A DNA stretch of 59,400 nt from Chlamydiales bacterium STE3 (GCA_011125455.1 VKHO01000023.1:1-59400); one strand, 5' to 3'. Counted from the first letter of the stretch, positions 23,431 through 33,059 are shown. Notes: generated by a model not told the origin, from the letters alone. Numbers and translations are program-made.

Positions 23431-25575
23431 TTAAGGGTAGAACTTAGAATTTTTTTGTTGCATGCCGAGGAGAAGTTGGGCGGGTTTAAAACGCACTCCA
23501 TATTTGCTAAATGCTTCTAATTGGCGAACGACGTTAGCAATTCCCATCTCATCTGCATACCTCAACAAACCACCACGATAGGGAGGAAAGCCAATCCCCA
23601 TAATCAACGCCATATCTAAATAAGCAGGTTTTTTAATCACTCCCTCTTCCAAACAATGGGCCGCTTCATTAATCATCACTAAAATAAAGCGCGTAGTAAT
23701 CTCCTCTTCACTGGGAGTCTGTTGCTTAGCAATTGACGCATTTAATTTTTCAATGGCTGGATTAAAACGCGTTTTTTCGCCCTCGTAAAGATAAAAGCCC
23801 TTCTGCTCTTTTTTGCCATACAATTTAGCCTCATAGATTAATTCTAAGATGCGGGGCGCTTTCATTCTCTCGCCATAGGCTTTTTCAAATGTCTTATTCA
23901 CTTTGTAAGCAACATCATTTCCCACCTCATCAGCCAGAAGAAAGGGATCCATCGGCATGCCAAAGGAAAGCAATTTCTTTGCGAGAACTTCTTGTTTGAT
24001 TCCTTCCTGGTAAAGATAGAGAACCTCATTAGCTCCCTGCATAAAAATCCTATTAACTAAAAAGCCTGGGCAATCTCCAACCACAATGGGTGTCTTCCCT
24101 AGTTTTTTAGAAAGTGCTACAGCATTCGCAACTGCCTGTGGAGAGGTCTGAGGGCCTGCAACAACTTCTACAAGAGGCATTTTGTTGGGAGGGTTAAAAA
24201 AGTGCATGCCCACAAATCTTTCAGGATGTTTCATGCCTTCTGCCATTTCTTGAATTGTAAGAGAGGAGGTATTAGAAGCAATAAGAGCCTCTTCCGAAAC
24301 AGCATTCTCTATTTCATTAAAGATTTTTTTCTTAAGATCGAGGTTTTCCGATACAGCTTCCAAAACAAAGTCGACATGCTGAAAACCTGCATAGTCGATT
24401 GCACCACTTAGTAAATTAAATTTGCGATCAGCTTCGTAAGCGGCAATTTTTTTATTTTTAATTCCTTTATTATAAAGGGCTTTTACAGTCCCATAGCCTC
24501 TGCCGACCAATTCCCAAGAAATATCTTTTAAACGCGTTAAGATCGAATTGTTGGTCAGCAACCAAGCTAATGTAGCTCCCATCGTTCCCGCGCCAAGCAC
24601 AGCAGCTTCTTTAATCACCGTGAGGTTCACCGCAACATCCACTCCAGAATCTTTTTTTAAAGCTTCTTGAGTGAAAAATAGGGAAATTAAGTATTTAGCC
24701 TGAGCAAATCCTCGAGGGATATTGGCAATGAAAGTATCGGCTTCTTTTTTTAACCCTTCAGCAAGAGGAAGAGGGTACGTTTCTTCAACAAGTTTTAAAG
24801 CAATTAACGGTGCTGGATAATGCCCTTTTGTCTTACTGCAGATTTCCTTTTCAGAAAGCATGTAGAGAAGTTTTCTTCCTAATGGGTTCGATTCAAGCAG
24901 CACTTTGCGTAAAGTTTTTCTGTTTCTTCTCTCCAAGGCTTTCTTACCTCCTTGAGGCGCTAAAAGCTCTTGGATAAAGCCTTGCGTCTTTTCCTCTAGG
25001 AACTGCCAAGCTACAATTTGATCAGCAAGTCCCATTTTCCAAGCCGTTTTAGCATTCACCGGCTTACCTGTTAAAATCATATTCAAACCATTCTCTAAGC
25101 CGATCAAGCGCGGAAGCCGCTGCGTCCCTCCCCAACCGGGATAAATACCTAGGGTCACTTCAGGCAAAGCAAGAGCTGTTTTAGGATGGTCCGAAACAAG
25201 GCGGTATGTGCAGCTTAATGCACATTCAAGGCCGCCCCCAAGGCAGGCTCCATGAATTACGGCAAGAGACGGAAATGGCAACCCTTGTAACTTTGAAAAA
25301 ACGCGATGTCCTGTGCGAATGATCTTTTCAGCGATAGTAGGATCTTCGAAAGCAGGCTCAAAGCTATGCAAGTCGGCGCCAGCAATAAACCCTTCTTCCT
25401 TACCACTTTTTAAGACAAGAAGCTTAATAGCAGAATTAGATTTGATGGAATCTAAGTGTCCTTCTAACTCCTCCAAAACAGGGACTGAAAAGGTGTTAAC
25501 TTGCATCTCTTTTGCATTAAAATTCAATTCTGCTACACCATTCGGCAAAAGCTTAAGTTCAAATACAGGGCTCAT
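23431..25575 (-). CDS. fadJ: Fatty acid oxidation multifunctional enzyme (enoyl-CoA hydratase / 3-hydroxyacyl-CoA dehydrogenase)
   Basis: A 714-aa two-domain beta-oxidation enzyme. Residues ~1-190 are the crotonase domain with both catalytic glutamates (in GGGLECAL and LPEVTLG). The NAD-binding motif GAGTMG lies at about 328, and the dehydrogenase His-Glu pair is in MHFFNPPNKMPLVEVV. The start at 25575 is chosen because it overlaps the thiolase stop as TAATG and follows GGAGGTGG; an upstream in-frame ATG at 25596 adds seven residues. Last gene of fadD-thiolase-fadJ. It converts trans-2-enoyl-CoA to 3-ketoacyl-CoA and makes NADH for complex I. FadB and FadJ types cannot be told apart with certainty. 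Confidence 0.93.
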   Translation of the reverse strand: MSPVFELKLLPNGVAELNFNAKEMQVNTFSVPVLEELEGHLDSIKSNSAIKLLVLKSGKEEGFIAGADLHSFEPAFEDPTIAEKIIRTGHRVFSKLQGLPFPSLAVIHGACLGGGLECALSCTYRLVSDHPKTALALPEVTLGIYPGWGGTQRLPRLIGLENGLNMILTGKPVNAKTAWKMGLADQIVAWQFLEEKTQGFIQELLAPQGGKKALERRNRKTLRKVLLESNPLGRKLLYMLSEKEICSKTKGHYPAPLIALKLVEETYPLPLAEGLKKEADTFIANIPRGFAQAKYLISLFFTQEALKKDSGVDVAVNLTVIKEAAVLGAGTMGATLAWLLTNNSILTRLKDISWELVGRGYGTVKALYNKGIKNKKIAAYEADRKFNLLSGAIDYAGFQHVDFVLEAVSENLDLKKKIFNEIENAVSEEALIASNTSSLTIQEMAEGMKHPERFVGMHFFNPPNKMPLVEVVAGPQTSPQAVANAVALSKKLGKTPIVVGDCPGFLVNRIFMQGANEVLYLYQEGIKQEVLAKKLLSFGMPMDPFLLADEVGNDVAYKVNKTFEKAYGERMKAPRILELIYEAKLYGKKEQKGFYLYEGEKTRFNPAIEKLNASIAKQQTPSEEEITTRFILVMINEAAHCLEEGVIKKPAYLDMALIMGIGFPPYRGGLLRYADEMGIANVVRQLEAFSKYGVRFKPAQLLLGMQQKNSKFYP

Positions 25576-26855
25576 TATTCCACCTCCACGATGCAAGCTT
25601 CTCCTTGTCCACCACCCACACAGAGTGTCGCCAAGCCTAAATGTTTTCCACGCCGTCTCAGTTCATTGAGCAAGGTCAAAATCAGTCTTGCTCCTGAAGC
25701 CCCTAACGGATGTCCAAGAGCTATCGCTCCTCCATTGACATTCAGTTTTTCCATGTCGATTTTCCCTAGTGCTTTCTCTCTGCCTAGTTTAGCTTTAGCA
25801 AATTCTTCTGACTCAAAAGCTTTTACCACTGCTAAGGCCTGGGCGGCAAAAGCTTCATTGATTTCAATTAAATCAAAATCTTCTACTTTTAATTGGGTTT
25901 TGCTAAGGAGTTTTGCTGTGGCATATACAGGTCCAAGGCCCATCCGCGAAGGATCGAGGCCAGCTGATGCATACTCTTTAATATAGCCTAAGGGTTGTAA
26001 GCCGAGGGCTTTTGCCTTCTCCTCTTTCATCAAGATAACACAAGCTGCGCCATCAGTGATTGGACTGGAATTGCCAGCAGTCACACTTCCTGTAAGCGGG
26101 TCAAAAACCGGCCTTAATTTTGCCAAAGCTGCTAAAGTTTGGTTACTCCGAGGGCCTTCATCAATCACTTGCATGCTGTTGTATTTAGGGGGAATGGGCA
26201 AAGGAATGATCTCATCCTTAAAGATCCCCTCTTGAGTTGCTTTTGAGGCACGCAACTGGCTTTTTAAGGCGAAAGCATCTTGTTCTTCTCTAAGGATTTT
26301 AAAATCACGTGAAAGGTTTTCCGCAGTTTGGCCCATATTTAAGCCACAAAGGGGGTCCGCGATTTCAGGAATCTGCGGTTTGAGAAGACCCGGTCGAAAA
26401 GAGGCCATAAGCTTGAGCTTTTCTGTAAGCGTTTTTGCTTTAGAAAGACCCATCAAAAAGTCCTTCATCCCCTTAGGAAACAAGATAGGGAAATTGCTCA
26501 TCGATTCCATACCGCCTGCTAAAATCACTTCGGCATGGCCAAGGCGAATTTTATCGGCTCCACTTGTGATCGCCTCCATCCCCGAAGCGCAATTTCTATT
26601 GACAGTGTAGGCCGGGACACTCTCTGGAATTCCAGCTTTGACAGCAGCCACACGAGCAATGTTGGTAGCATGAGAAGGTTGAAGGACATTTCCCATAATC
26701 ACTTCATCGATAAGATGTAGCGGGAAATTTGCCCGTACAGCCAATTCTCGGATTACCGCTGCACCGAGCTCATCGGCTTTAAAATCCTTAAATACGCCAT
26801 TTGCTTTACAAAATGGCGTTCTGATTCCCATAACGATAGCTACTCGTTCTGTCAT
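25575..26855 (-). CDS. fadI: Acetyl-CoA acyltransferase (3-ketoacyl-CoA thiolase)
   Basis: Thiolase, 426 aa. The acyl-accepting Cys89 (NRNCASGME), the catalytic His382 (GHPLGASG) and the second cysteine Cys412 (LCVGGGQG) are all present, so it is catalytically complete. It performs the last step of the beta-oxidation cycle, cleaving 3-ketoacyl-CoA to acetyl-CoA and a shortened acyl-CoA. The length is closer to FadI (about 430 aa) than FadA (about 390 aa), but the symbol is tentative. Its start overlaps the end of the ligase gene by four bases (ATGA) and its stop overlaps the start of the next gene, showing tight co-translation. Confidence 0.93.
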   Translation of the reverse strand: MTERVAIVMGIRTPFCKANGVFKDFKADELGAAVIRELAVRANFPLHLIDEVIMGNVLQPSHATNIARVAAVKAGIPESVPAYTVNRNCASGMEAITSGADKIRLGHAEVILAGGMESMSNFPILFPKGMKDFLMGLSKAKTLTEKLKLMASFRPGLLKPQIPEIADPLCGLNMGQTAENLSRDFKILREEQDAFALKSQLRASKATQEGIFKDEIIPLPIPPKYNSMQVIDEGPRSNQTLAALAKLRPVFDPLTGSVTAGNSSPITDGAACVILMKEEKAKALGLQPLGYIKEYASAGLDPSRMGLGPVYATAKLLSKTQLKVEDFDLIEINEAFAAQALAVVKAFESEEFAKAKLGREKALGKIDMEKLNVNGGAIALGHPLGASGARLILTLLNELRRRGKHLGLATLCVGGGQGEACIVEVE

Positions 26856-28615
26856 AATTCCTGTTCCTTTTCGTACATAGCGTTAATCATCTCTTTAAAT
26901 TTTTGCTCGACAACATCACGTCGAATTTTCATAGAAGGTGTTAAATCTCCTTCTTCAACACTGAGGTGGTGCGTAATAAACCGATAAGCATGGATCTGTT
27001 CCCAGTGGTTGAGATGGCTGTTGACTCGGTTGAGGAGTTTCTCCATTTCATCTTTGATGTAGATGCTTTTGAGGAACTCTTCATCAGAAAGATGTGCTTG
27101 ATTCTGATGGACTTTTAGAACTTTTAAAATTTCGAAATTTGGGAAAAGAAGAGCCGACGCAAATTTTCTCTTATCAGCAACTACAAGTGCCATATCGATA
27201 AAAGGAGCTTTACAGAGTGCATGCTCAATAGGAACAGGCGCAATCGCTTCACCAGTAGAAGTTTTGAAAAGTTCTTTACTTCTACCAATGATAGAAACGA
27301 AACCCTCTTCATCAACTTCTCCTCGATCCCCTGTCGATAGCCATCCTTCAGAATCAATGGCTTCAGCAGTAGCACCCGGATTTTTATAGTACCCCCTCAT
27401 CACGTTTGAGCCTCTGACAAGCAGCTCCTTTTCTTCGCTGAGTTTGACCTCTAAATTTCCTATAGGAATGCCAATAGTGCCAATCTTCACTCGATCAGGT
27501 TGGTTCACTGTAATGGGACAAGCCTCCGTAAGTCCCCATCCCTCGTAGAGAGGAACCCCAATATCGCGAAAAAAATGGCATAGCTGCGGGCTTAATGCAG
27601 CGCCCCCACAGATGACAACGCGTAAATGGCTGCCGAGAGCATCGAGTAACGAGGAATAGACGAGCTTCTCCGCTACAGGATGAAAAAGCTGCTTCCAAAA
27701 TGTCTCTTCTTCTTGGTTAGCCAAATCAAAAGCCCATTGCCCGATAGCTCGCTGCATGTATCCTGCCTCTTGGACTTTTGCGACCATCTTGGCATACACC
27801 TTTTCTAAGAGTCTCGGAACAACCACAAGAATTGTCGGATGCAATTCTTTACACGCCTGGCTTAAATTTTTAAGATCGTTATAGTAATAGGTGCTAATTC
27901 CCCAGTAAAGAGTAATGAAATTAAGGACTCGTCCAAAAACATGGGCAAGGGGCAAAATACTTAAATAACGATCGTTTTGCCCATCCCACTTAAATAAATC
28001 CACATGCAGAAGGCTGAATAAGCTAAAGTGCGTGTGCTCTGCACCCTTCGGTACTCCTGTACTGCCACTTGTATAAATAATCGTCGCCAAATCACCGGGG
28101 CGAATGGCACTTTCTAGCCTTTCATAGAGATCTGGAAAGGCTTCATCTGCCTTCTTGCCGCTTGCCAAAACTGCATCAAAAGAGAGAACTCTTTCTATTT
28201 CAAGGCTATCTTCGAGGCCGATGGCAAGTTTAAAAAGATCTTTACTATCCTCATAACGCTGCCATTGCTCTTGTCCGCCAATGAAGACAATTTTTAATTC
28301 CGCCTGTTGAATTTCGTAATAAAAATTTTCCTCAGAGATATTTGCAAATAAAGGGACAGAAACAGCACCAGCAACCATAATGGCAAGATCCGCGATCGCC
28401 CATCGCCCTGAAGGCTGAGCGATGATGCCGATGCGATCTCCTTTTTTAACTCCCATTTGGACAAGAGCTAAAGCAAGATACTTCACTTGGTCTGTGTACT
28501 CTTTTGTAGAAAGGCTTACCCACTCTTGATGAGTGTAGCTATTAATTGCCTTAGGATGAGAAAAGTTTTCTCTAATCGCCTTTAAGAATTCACTGACTGT
28601 TACTGCCTGCTTCAT
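26852..28615 (-). CDS. fadD: Long-chain fatty acid-CoA ligase
   Basis: AMP-forming acyl-CoA synthetase, 587 aa. The ATP/AMP-binding P-loop YTSGSTGVPKG is at 181-191, the GWGLTE adenylation motif lies near 365, and the hinge region STGDRGEVDEEGF is followed by GRSKELFKTSTGE, as expected for the long-chain (FACS) group. It activates free fatty acids to acyl-CoA at the inner face of the membrane. AAAAGG precedes the ATG. First gene of the fad operon, so it feeds the two enzymes encoded downstream. It could also supply acyl-CoA starters for the polyketide synthase encoded divergently at 29240. No acyl-CoA dehydrogenase (fadE) gene is in the window. Confidence 0.93.
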   Translation of the reverse strand: MKQAVTVSEFLKAIRENFSHPKAINSYTHQEWVSLSTKEYTDQVKYLALALVQMGVKKGDRIGIIAQPSGRWAIADLAIMVAGAVSVPLFANISEENFYYEIQQAELKIVFIGGQEQWQRYEDSKDLFKLAIGLEDSLEIERVLSFDAVLASGKKADEAFPDLYERLESAIRPGDLATIIYTSGSTGVPKGAEHTHFSLFSLLHVDLFKWDGQNDRYLSILPLAHVFGRVLNFITLYWGISTYYYNDLKNLSQACKELHPTILVVVPRLLEKVYAKMVAKVQEAGYMQRAIGQWAFDLANQEEETFWKQLFHPVAEKLVYSSLLDALGSHLRVVICGGAALSPQLCHFFRDIGVPLYEGWGLTEACPITVNQPDRVKIGTIGIPIGNLEVKLSEEKELLVRGSNVMRGYYKNPGATAEAIDSEGWLSTGDRGEVDEEGFVSIIGRSKELFKTSTGEAIAPVPIEHALCKAPFIDMALVVADKRKFASALLFPNFEILKVLKVHQNQAHLSDEEFLKSIYIKDEMEKLLNRVNSHLNHWEQIHAYRFITHHLSVEEGDLTPSMKIRRDVVEQKFKEMINAMYEKEQEL

Positions 28616-28794
28616 GGTATGTGCCTTTTAAAATTTCTTTTATCATATCTTTCCTTTTTCCGACTAAAACTCTACCAATCCAATAGACAAATTTTATAAG
28701 CTACTTAAAAGTCAACATGTTAAGATTTTATTCAAATGCTTGGTGGCAATAAATATTTCTTAAACACACTTTTTTTTAACTTAAAGGGAGAGAC

Positions 28795-29199
28795 ATGCAG
28801 GAATCATCCAAAGACTTTTGCCTATTAAAGTGCATAGAAAATCAGGAAAAAGCCGCCCGTGCATTTGGCTTTTATTGGGAGAATACTGCACAGCTGATTG
28901 CTCAGATTCAAAGTGAGTGTGCGGAAGTGCAGGAAGCTTGGGAAAGGCAAGACTCCAATCACCTGCAAGAAGAACTTGGTGATCTCATACAAGCGACGGT
29001 TAGCTTGGCCATCTTCTGTAATTTTGATCCCCATGAAACGTTAAAAAAATCGATTGATAAATTCCAAAAAAGATACGATGTCCTTGTTTCCTTAGCTCAA
29101 GAAGATGGCTATAGCCATCTCAAAGAACAACCATTTAGCGTTTTATTGAATTACTGGGATAAAGCAAAAAAACTTGTTAACGCAAAAAATGGCACTTAA
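28795..29199 (+). CDS. MazG-like nucleotide pyrophosphohydrolase
   Basis: A single-domain MazG/all-alpha NTP pyrophosphatase, 134 aa. The Mg-binding pattern is seen as E41..E44..E47 (ECAEVQEAWE) and EELGD at 59-63. Such enzymes hydrolyse non-canonical (d)NTPs to the monophosphate and PPi. GGGAGAG precedes the ATG. The gene lies 40 bases upstream of the polyketide operon and may be co-transcribed with it, although the functions have no obvious link. The divergent fad operon starts about 180 bases upstream. Confidence 0.85.
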   Translation: MQESSKDFCLLKCIENQEKAARAFGFYWENTAQLIAQIQSECAEVQEAWERQDSNHLQEELGDLIQATVSLAIFCNFDPHETLKKSIDKFQKRYDVLVSLAQEDGYSHLKEQPFSVLLNYWDKAKKLVNAKNGT

Positions 29200-29239
29200 A
29201 AAATAAGAACCTTTTTCTCTCAAAACTAAGGATAGGATC

Positions 29240-30325
29240 ATGGAAGCTTCCATTTTAGCCCTTGCAACTGAGGTGCCAAAATTTGGATTTTCTCAAGAAG
29301 AAATTGCGGAAAAATTTATCGACATCTTATCCCTAGATCAAGAAAGAGCGAAGATGATAAGGCAGCTTTATCAAAACTCTGCGATTCTCCAACGCTATTC
29401 AGTTATTGAAGATTTCCAAAAAGAGCGTTCAGAATGGTCTTTTTGGGGAAAGGAATTTCCAAAAACAATTCCTGGAATGGCCAAACGCAACGATCTCTAC
29501 AAAGTAGAGGCACCGAAATTAGCCCTTGCAGCGGCCCGCAAAGCTTTAGCGGATTGGGGCGGTGATGCACACGCAATTACTCATGTGATTTCTGTCTCCT
29601 GCACGGGTATGATTGCCCCTGGCATTGAATTTTCCCTTATGCAAGGGCTTCAGCTTCGGCCGTCAACACAGAGACTAGGTATCAATTTCATGGGTTGTTT
29701 TGGAGCTTTTAAAGGTCTTTCAGTGGCACAATCCTTTGCCAAGGAAAATCCCAAAAATCGCGTTCTGGTTGTTTGTACGGAACTCTGCTCGCTCCATTTT
29801 CAAGTCGACCAGACACCTGATAATATCTTAGCTAATTCGCTTTTTTCTGATGGAGCAGCCGCTATCCTTATCGGCGCAGAGCCCAAGTCCTTTGAACAAG
29901 CACATTGGACAATCCAAAACACGGGCTCACTCGGCTTGGAAAATACAACGGAAAAAATGCAGTGGGAAGCTGGCGACCTTGGATTTGTCATGAAGCTCTC
30001 ACACACAGTGCCAGTATTGCTAGGGAGAAAAATTGGCTCTTTTATCGACTCTTTAGTGACTTCCGACTTTTCAGCAATTGATTGCGATTGGGCTATCCAT
30101 CCTGGAGGAAAGTCCATCATCCAAGTCCTCGAAAAAACGCTTAATATTCCAAAAGGGTTAACAAAAGCCTCGTGGGAAACTTTAGCCAATTATGGCAACA
30201 TGTCAAGTGCAACCTTTTTGTTTGTGCTAAAAAATATTTTGGAGCAGAAAAGCCCTAGAAAGTGGACTCTTGGCCTCGGATTTGGCCCTGGGTTATCTGT
30301 AGAAGGAATTTTATTAAAAAAATAA
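29240..30325 (+). CDS. Type III polyketide synthase (chalcone/stilbene synthase-like)
   Basis: A 361-aa type III PKS of the thiolase fold. The triad is intact: Cys153 (NFMGCFGAFKG), His287 (WAIHPGGK) and Asn320 (NYGNMSSAT). Such enzymes extend an acyl-CoA starter with malonyl-CoA and cyclise the product to alkylpyrones, alkylresorcinols or resorcylic acids. AGGATAGG precedes the ATG. Its stop overlaps the methyltransferase start (TAATG), which in turn overlaps the FAD oxidoreductase gene (ATGA). The same three activities form phenolic-lipid/alkylquinone operons known from Streptomyces (srsABC). With the acyl-CoA ligase gene close by, a long-chain starter is likely. The product is inferred only. 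Confidence 0.92.
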   Translation: MEASILALATEVPKFGFSQEEIAEKFIDILSLDQERAKMIRQLYQNSAILQRYSVIEDFQKERSEWSFWGKEFPKTIPGMAKRNDLYKVEAPKLALAAARKALADWGGDAHAITHVISVSCTGMIAPGIEFSLMQGLQLRPSTQRLGINFMGCFGAFKGLSVAQSFAKENPKNRVLVVCTELCSLHFQVDQTPDNILANSLFSDGAAAILIGAEPKSFEQAHWTIQNTGSLGLENTTEKMQWEAGDLGFVMKLSHTVPVLLGRKIGSFIDSLVTSDFSAIDCDWAIHPGGKSIIQVLEKTLNIPKGLTKASWETLANYGNMSSATFLFVLKNILEQKSPRKWTLGLGFGPGLSVEGILLKK

Positions 30326-31023
30326 TGATGAAAAGATCTTACGAGAAAGAATTAATTGATTTAGGACCCTCCCACTATAGCAAAGAGGAATATGAAGAGT
30401 GCCTTACTCAGCTGGCACGAATTGGGCGATTTTTAGGTGGGGATCGAGCGACTTTGCAATCGTTTAAAAACTTACGCAACCCTCAAAGTATTTTAGATGT
30501 GGGTTGTGGCGGAGGGCACTTCACAGCCGAGCTAGCTAGGCGCTATCCAAACGCTTCTTTACTTGGAATTGATCTATCAGCAGAGGCTATTGCCTATGCG
30601 CAAAAACAACACGGAAATGCCAAGTTAAATAACTTGCAGTTTGTGGCTACAACCTCCCCTCAGCTCACTTATGAAACCAATCAATTTGATGTTGTAACAA
30701 CAACCCTTGTTTGTCATCATATGACCGACCAGCAATTAATCACTTTTTTAAAAGAGGCTTACCGAGTTGCCAAGCATTCTGTAATTATCAATGACCTACA
30801 CCGTCATTGGCTTGCCTATTTTAGCTTTGCCTGTATTGCAAAACCCTTTTTTCCTAATCGCCTTATTTTTCAAGATGGGCTGCTATCCATTAAAAGAGGC
30901 TTTAAGAAAAAAGAATGGGTCGATTACCTCCATGCGGCAGAAATTCCTCTAAAACATTGCCATTTGACTTGGCATTGGGCTTTTCGATGGATCCTTAAAA
31001 TTGACACTTCTTATAAAACATGA
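30325..31023 (+). CDS. SAM-dependent methyltransferase of the polyketide operon
   Basis: Class I methyltransferase, 232 aa from the ATG at 30325, which overlaps the PKS stop; the frame is open further upstream inside the PKS gene, but that part is not protein-like. Motif I is LDVGCGGG (57-64), motif II LLGIDLS follows, and there is a FDVVTTTLVCHHM post-motif. It is the middle gene of the operon and ends in an ATGA overlap with the oxidoreductase gene. By analogy to SrsB/BpsB it would methylate a phenolic or quinone ring made by the PKS; O- versus C-methylation cannot be told from the sequence. Confidence 0.88.
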   Translation: MMKRSYEKELIDLGPSHYSKEEYEECLTQLARIGRFLGGDRATLQSFKNLRNPQSILDVGCGGGHFTAELARRYPNASLLGIDLSAEAIAYAQKQHGNAKLNNLQFVATTSPQLTYETNQFDVVTTTLVCHHMTDQQLITFLKEAYRVAKHSVIINDLHRHWLAYFSFACIAKPFFPNRLIFQDGLLSIKRGFKKKEWVDYLHAAEIPLKHCHLTWHWAFRWILKIDTSYKT

Positions 31024-32093
31024 AGAAAAAATTCACCATTATCGGTGGTGGGGTTGCCGGCTTATCAGCAGCCATCCGCTTAGCAGAACTTGGAGAAGAA
31101 CCTTTATTGATTGAAGGAGGATCTTATCCTTCGCACAAAGTATGTGGAGAATTCCTCTCCCCAGAATGCCTCTCTATTCTTCAAAGATGGGAAGTTCAAA
31201 CCATCCCGATTCCTGAAGTCATCATTAGAACGCCAAAGACCCATTTTTCCTTCCCCTTCCCCTCACCTGCAGGAGGGCTGTCTCATTTCCGACTAGATCC
31301 TGCCTTAGCAGCTTATGCCACCAGAAAGGGAGCGACAATTAAAACAGAAACACAAGTCACCTCGTTTATTCCTAAAGATACCCCTCAAGGATCCCACCTG
31401 ATTACCCTTTCTAATGGTGAGGTAGTTCAAAGTTGCCACACCATTATAGCGACAGGGCGCATACCAAGCTATTCTGTTGCCAAACCTGAGATAGCCTATG
31501 TGGGATTTAAAGCTCATTTTAAAGATCTCTCTTCAAGCGGGAAATTAGAAATGTTTTCGTTTCCAAAAGCTTACCTAGGTCTTTCTCCTGTCGAAGGCAA
31601 TACTTATAACGTTGCCTGTCTGGCAAAGCTAGAAGCGGTTCAAAGAGACAAGGATCCGCAATCCTTTATTAACCATTTAATCTCTTCCTGTCCTGAGCTT
31701 TGCCACCGTCTCACAGATTCTAAAAAGCTTTTTGCGACCTGGATGACTGCATCTGTTCCGGATTTTGGTATAAAAAAAACTCCCGACTGGCTAGACACTT
31801 ATTTTATTGGCGATGCCTCCGTAACGATCCCTCCAGCCTCTGGAAGCGGCCTATCCATGGCTATCATTGGAGGCTGCCTAGCTGCCGAGCATGCCGTACG
31901 CCATCTTTCAAAAGAGTTTAAACATCTTTGGAAGAAACGCTGCGCTTCTCAGCTCTTCTGGGCAAAGCTTTTGCATCAATTGATGCTCAATCCCCATTAT
32001 GGAAATCCCTTCTTAAGACTGTCTCAGCATTTTCCAATTCTTTGCAAAAAAGCTTTTGCATTGACAAGACAGCCTGCACTCTATCCATTATAA
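31020..32093 (+). CDS. FAD-dependent oxidoreductase/monooxygenase of the polyketide operon
   Basis: A 357-aa flavoprotein of the geranylgeranyl-reductase/aromatic-hydroxylase superfamily. The FAD motif GGGVAG is at 9-14, a conserved KVCGEFLSPE motif at about 41-50, and the second FAD motif YFIGDASVTIPPASGSG near 263-279. The substrate domain is short. It ends the PKS-methyltransferase-oxidoreductase operon and overlaps the methyltransferase gene by four bases. By analogy with SrsC it could hydroxylate a resorcinol ring to give a quinone; a reductase acting on an isoprenoid tail is the alternative. The cyo operon begins 79 bases downstream. Confidence 0.85.
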   Translation: MKKKFTIIGGGVAGLSAAIRLAELGEEPLLIEGGSYPSHKVCGEFLSPECLSILQRWEVQTIPIPEVIIRTPKTHFSFPFPSPAGGLSHFRLDPALAAYATRKGATIKTETQVTSFIPKDTPQGSHLITLSNGEVVQSCHTIIATGRIPSYSVAKPEIAYVGFKAHFKDLSSSGKLEMFSFPKAYLGLSPVEGNTYNVACLAKLEAVQRDKDPQSFINHLISSCPELCHRLTDSKKLFATWMTASVPDFGIKKTPDWLDTYFIGDASVTIPPASGSGLSMAIIGGCLAAEHAVRHLSKEFKHLWKKRCASQLFWAKLLHQLMLNPHYGNPFLRLSQHFPILCKKAFALTRQPALYPL

Positions 32094-32114
32094 AAGTTTC
32101 ATTAAAAAATTCTC

Positions 32115-32142
32115 TTGACTTTGGCAAGTTTTTCTCTATTTT
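32115..32142 (+). promoter_or_regulatory. Likely promoter of the cyo operon
   Basis: TTGACT (32115-32120), a 16-base spacer and TATTTT (32137-32142) lie just before cyoA, between it and the polyketide operon. This suggests that cyo can be transcribed on its own. Confidence 0.45.
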
Positions 32143-32171
32143 AAAACAAAAAATGCATAAGGTCTGCCAAG

Positions 32172-33059
32172 ATGATGCGGGGGAAAAGTTTTGTTCCTTT
32201 CATGCTGATACTCTCAGCCCTGGTTCTCTTCCTATTTTTACTGATGCAACCGCTGACAATCCTTAAGTTTCATGAAAACATCGCCATCTTATTTCCAGCT
32301 GGTGAGATTGCCGTGAAACAACGCAACTTGCTTCTGATCATTCAAGCCATCATGCTTCTTGTCATTATCCCCGTCTACATTCTCACATTCGTTTTTTCAT
32401 GGAAGTACCGCGCAAGTAATCCTAAAGCGACTTATGATCCAGACCTTGTCGACAATAAACTGGCCGAAATCATTTGGTGGGGAATTCCCCTAGTTTTAAC
32501 TCTCGTCATCGCCGTTTTAACATGGGTAAAGACTTACCAGTTAGACCCTTATAAAGCGCTAGAATCGGATAAAAAACCGATTACCATCCAAGTTGTCGCT
32601 CTGCAGTGGAAATGGCTGTTCATCTATCCAGAAGAGAATGTGGCAAGCGTCAACTTTCTCCAAATTCCCAAAGATATTCCCATTCGCTTTGAAATTACGG
32701 CAGATGCTCCTATGAATTCCTTTTGGATTCCTCACCTAGGAGGGCAAATTTATGCCATGCCTGCCATGAAAACTCTCTTGCATCTTGTAGCAAATAAAAC
32801 AGGAGATTTTCGAGGCTCCTCAGCGAATATCAGTGGGGAGGGTTTTGCAGGCATGCATTTTATTGTCAGAAGCTCTTCTGAAGAAGAGTACCGTCAATGG
32901 ATCGATCAAGCTAAGCAATCTCCCGAGATCTTAAGCGATAAAGAATACACCCTTCTTGCAGCTCCCAGCAAAAATAATCCGGCCAAAACTTTTCAAATAA
33001 CGGATACAGCCCTGTTTGATCAGATTATCATGAAATACATGCACCCCAAGGGGAAATAG
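32172..33059 (+). CDS. cyoA: Cytochrome bo-type quinol oxidase subunit II
   Basis: A 295-aa subunit II of a heme-copper quinol oxidase. It has an N-terminal hydrophobic segment (about 8-28), two TM helices (about 51-75 and 97-115) and a periplasmic cupredoxin domain ([17 protein letters not shown]). The CuA ligands (two Cys, one His) are absent from the cupredoxin (PAMKTLL region), as expected for a quinol rather than a cytochrome c oxidase. The usual lipobox cysteine of CyoA is not seen. The ATG at 32172 follows AAGG; a second ATG comes right after. First gene of cyoABCDE. Confidence 0.92.
   Translation: MMRGKSFVPFMLILSALVLFLFLLMQPLTILKFHENIAILFPAGEIAVKQRNLLLIIQAIMLLVIIPVYILTFVFSWKYRASNPKATYDPDLVDNKLAEIIWWGIPLVLTLVIAVLTWVKTYQLDPYKALESDKKPITIQVVALQWKWLFIYPEENVASVNFLQIPKDIPIRFEITADAPMNSFWIPHLGGQIYAMPAMKTLLHLVANKTGDFRGSSANISGEGFAGMHFIVRSSSEEEYRQWIDQAKQSPEILSDKEYTLLAAPSKNNPAKTFQITDTALFDQIIMKYMHPKGK

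Noticed and set aside
32172-33059. Cytochrome c oxidase subunit II
   Set aside because: The CuA-binding cysteines are missing and subunit I numbering and operon order match cytochrome bo quinol oxidase.
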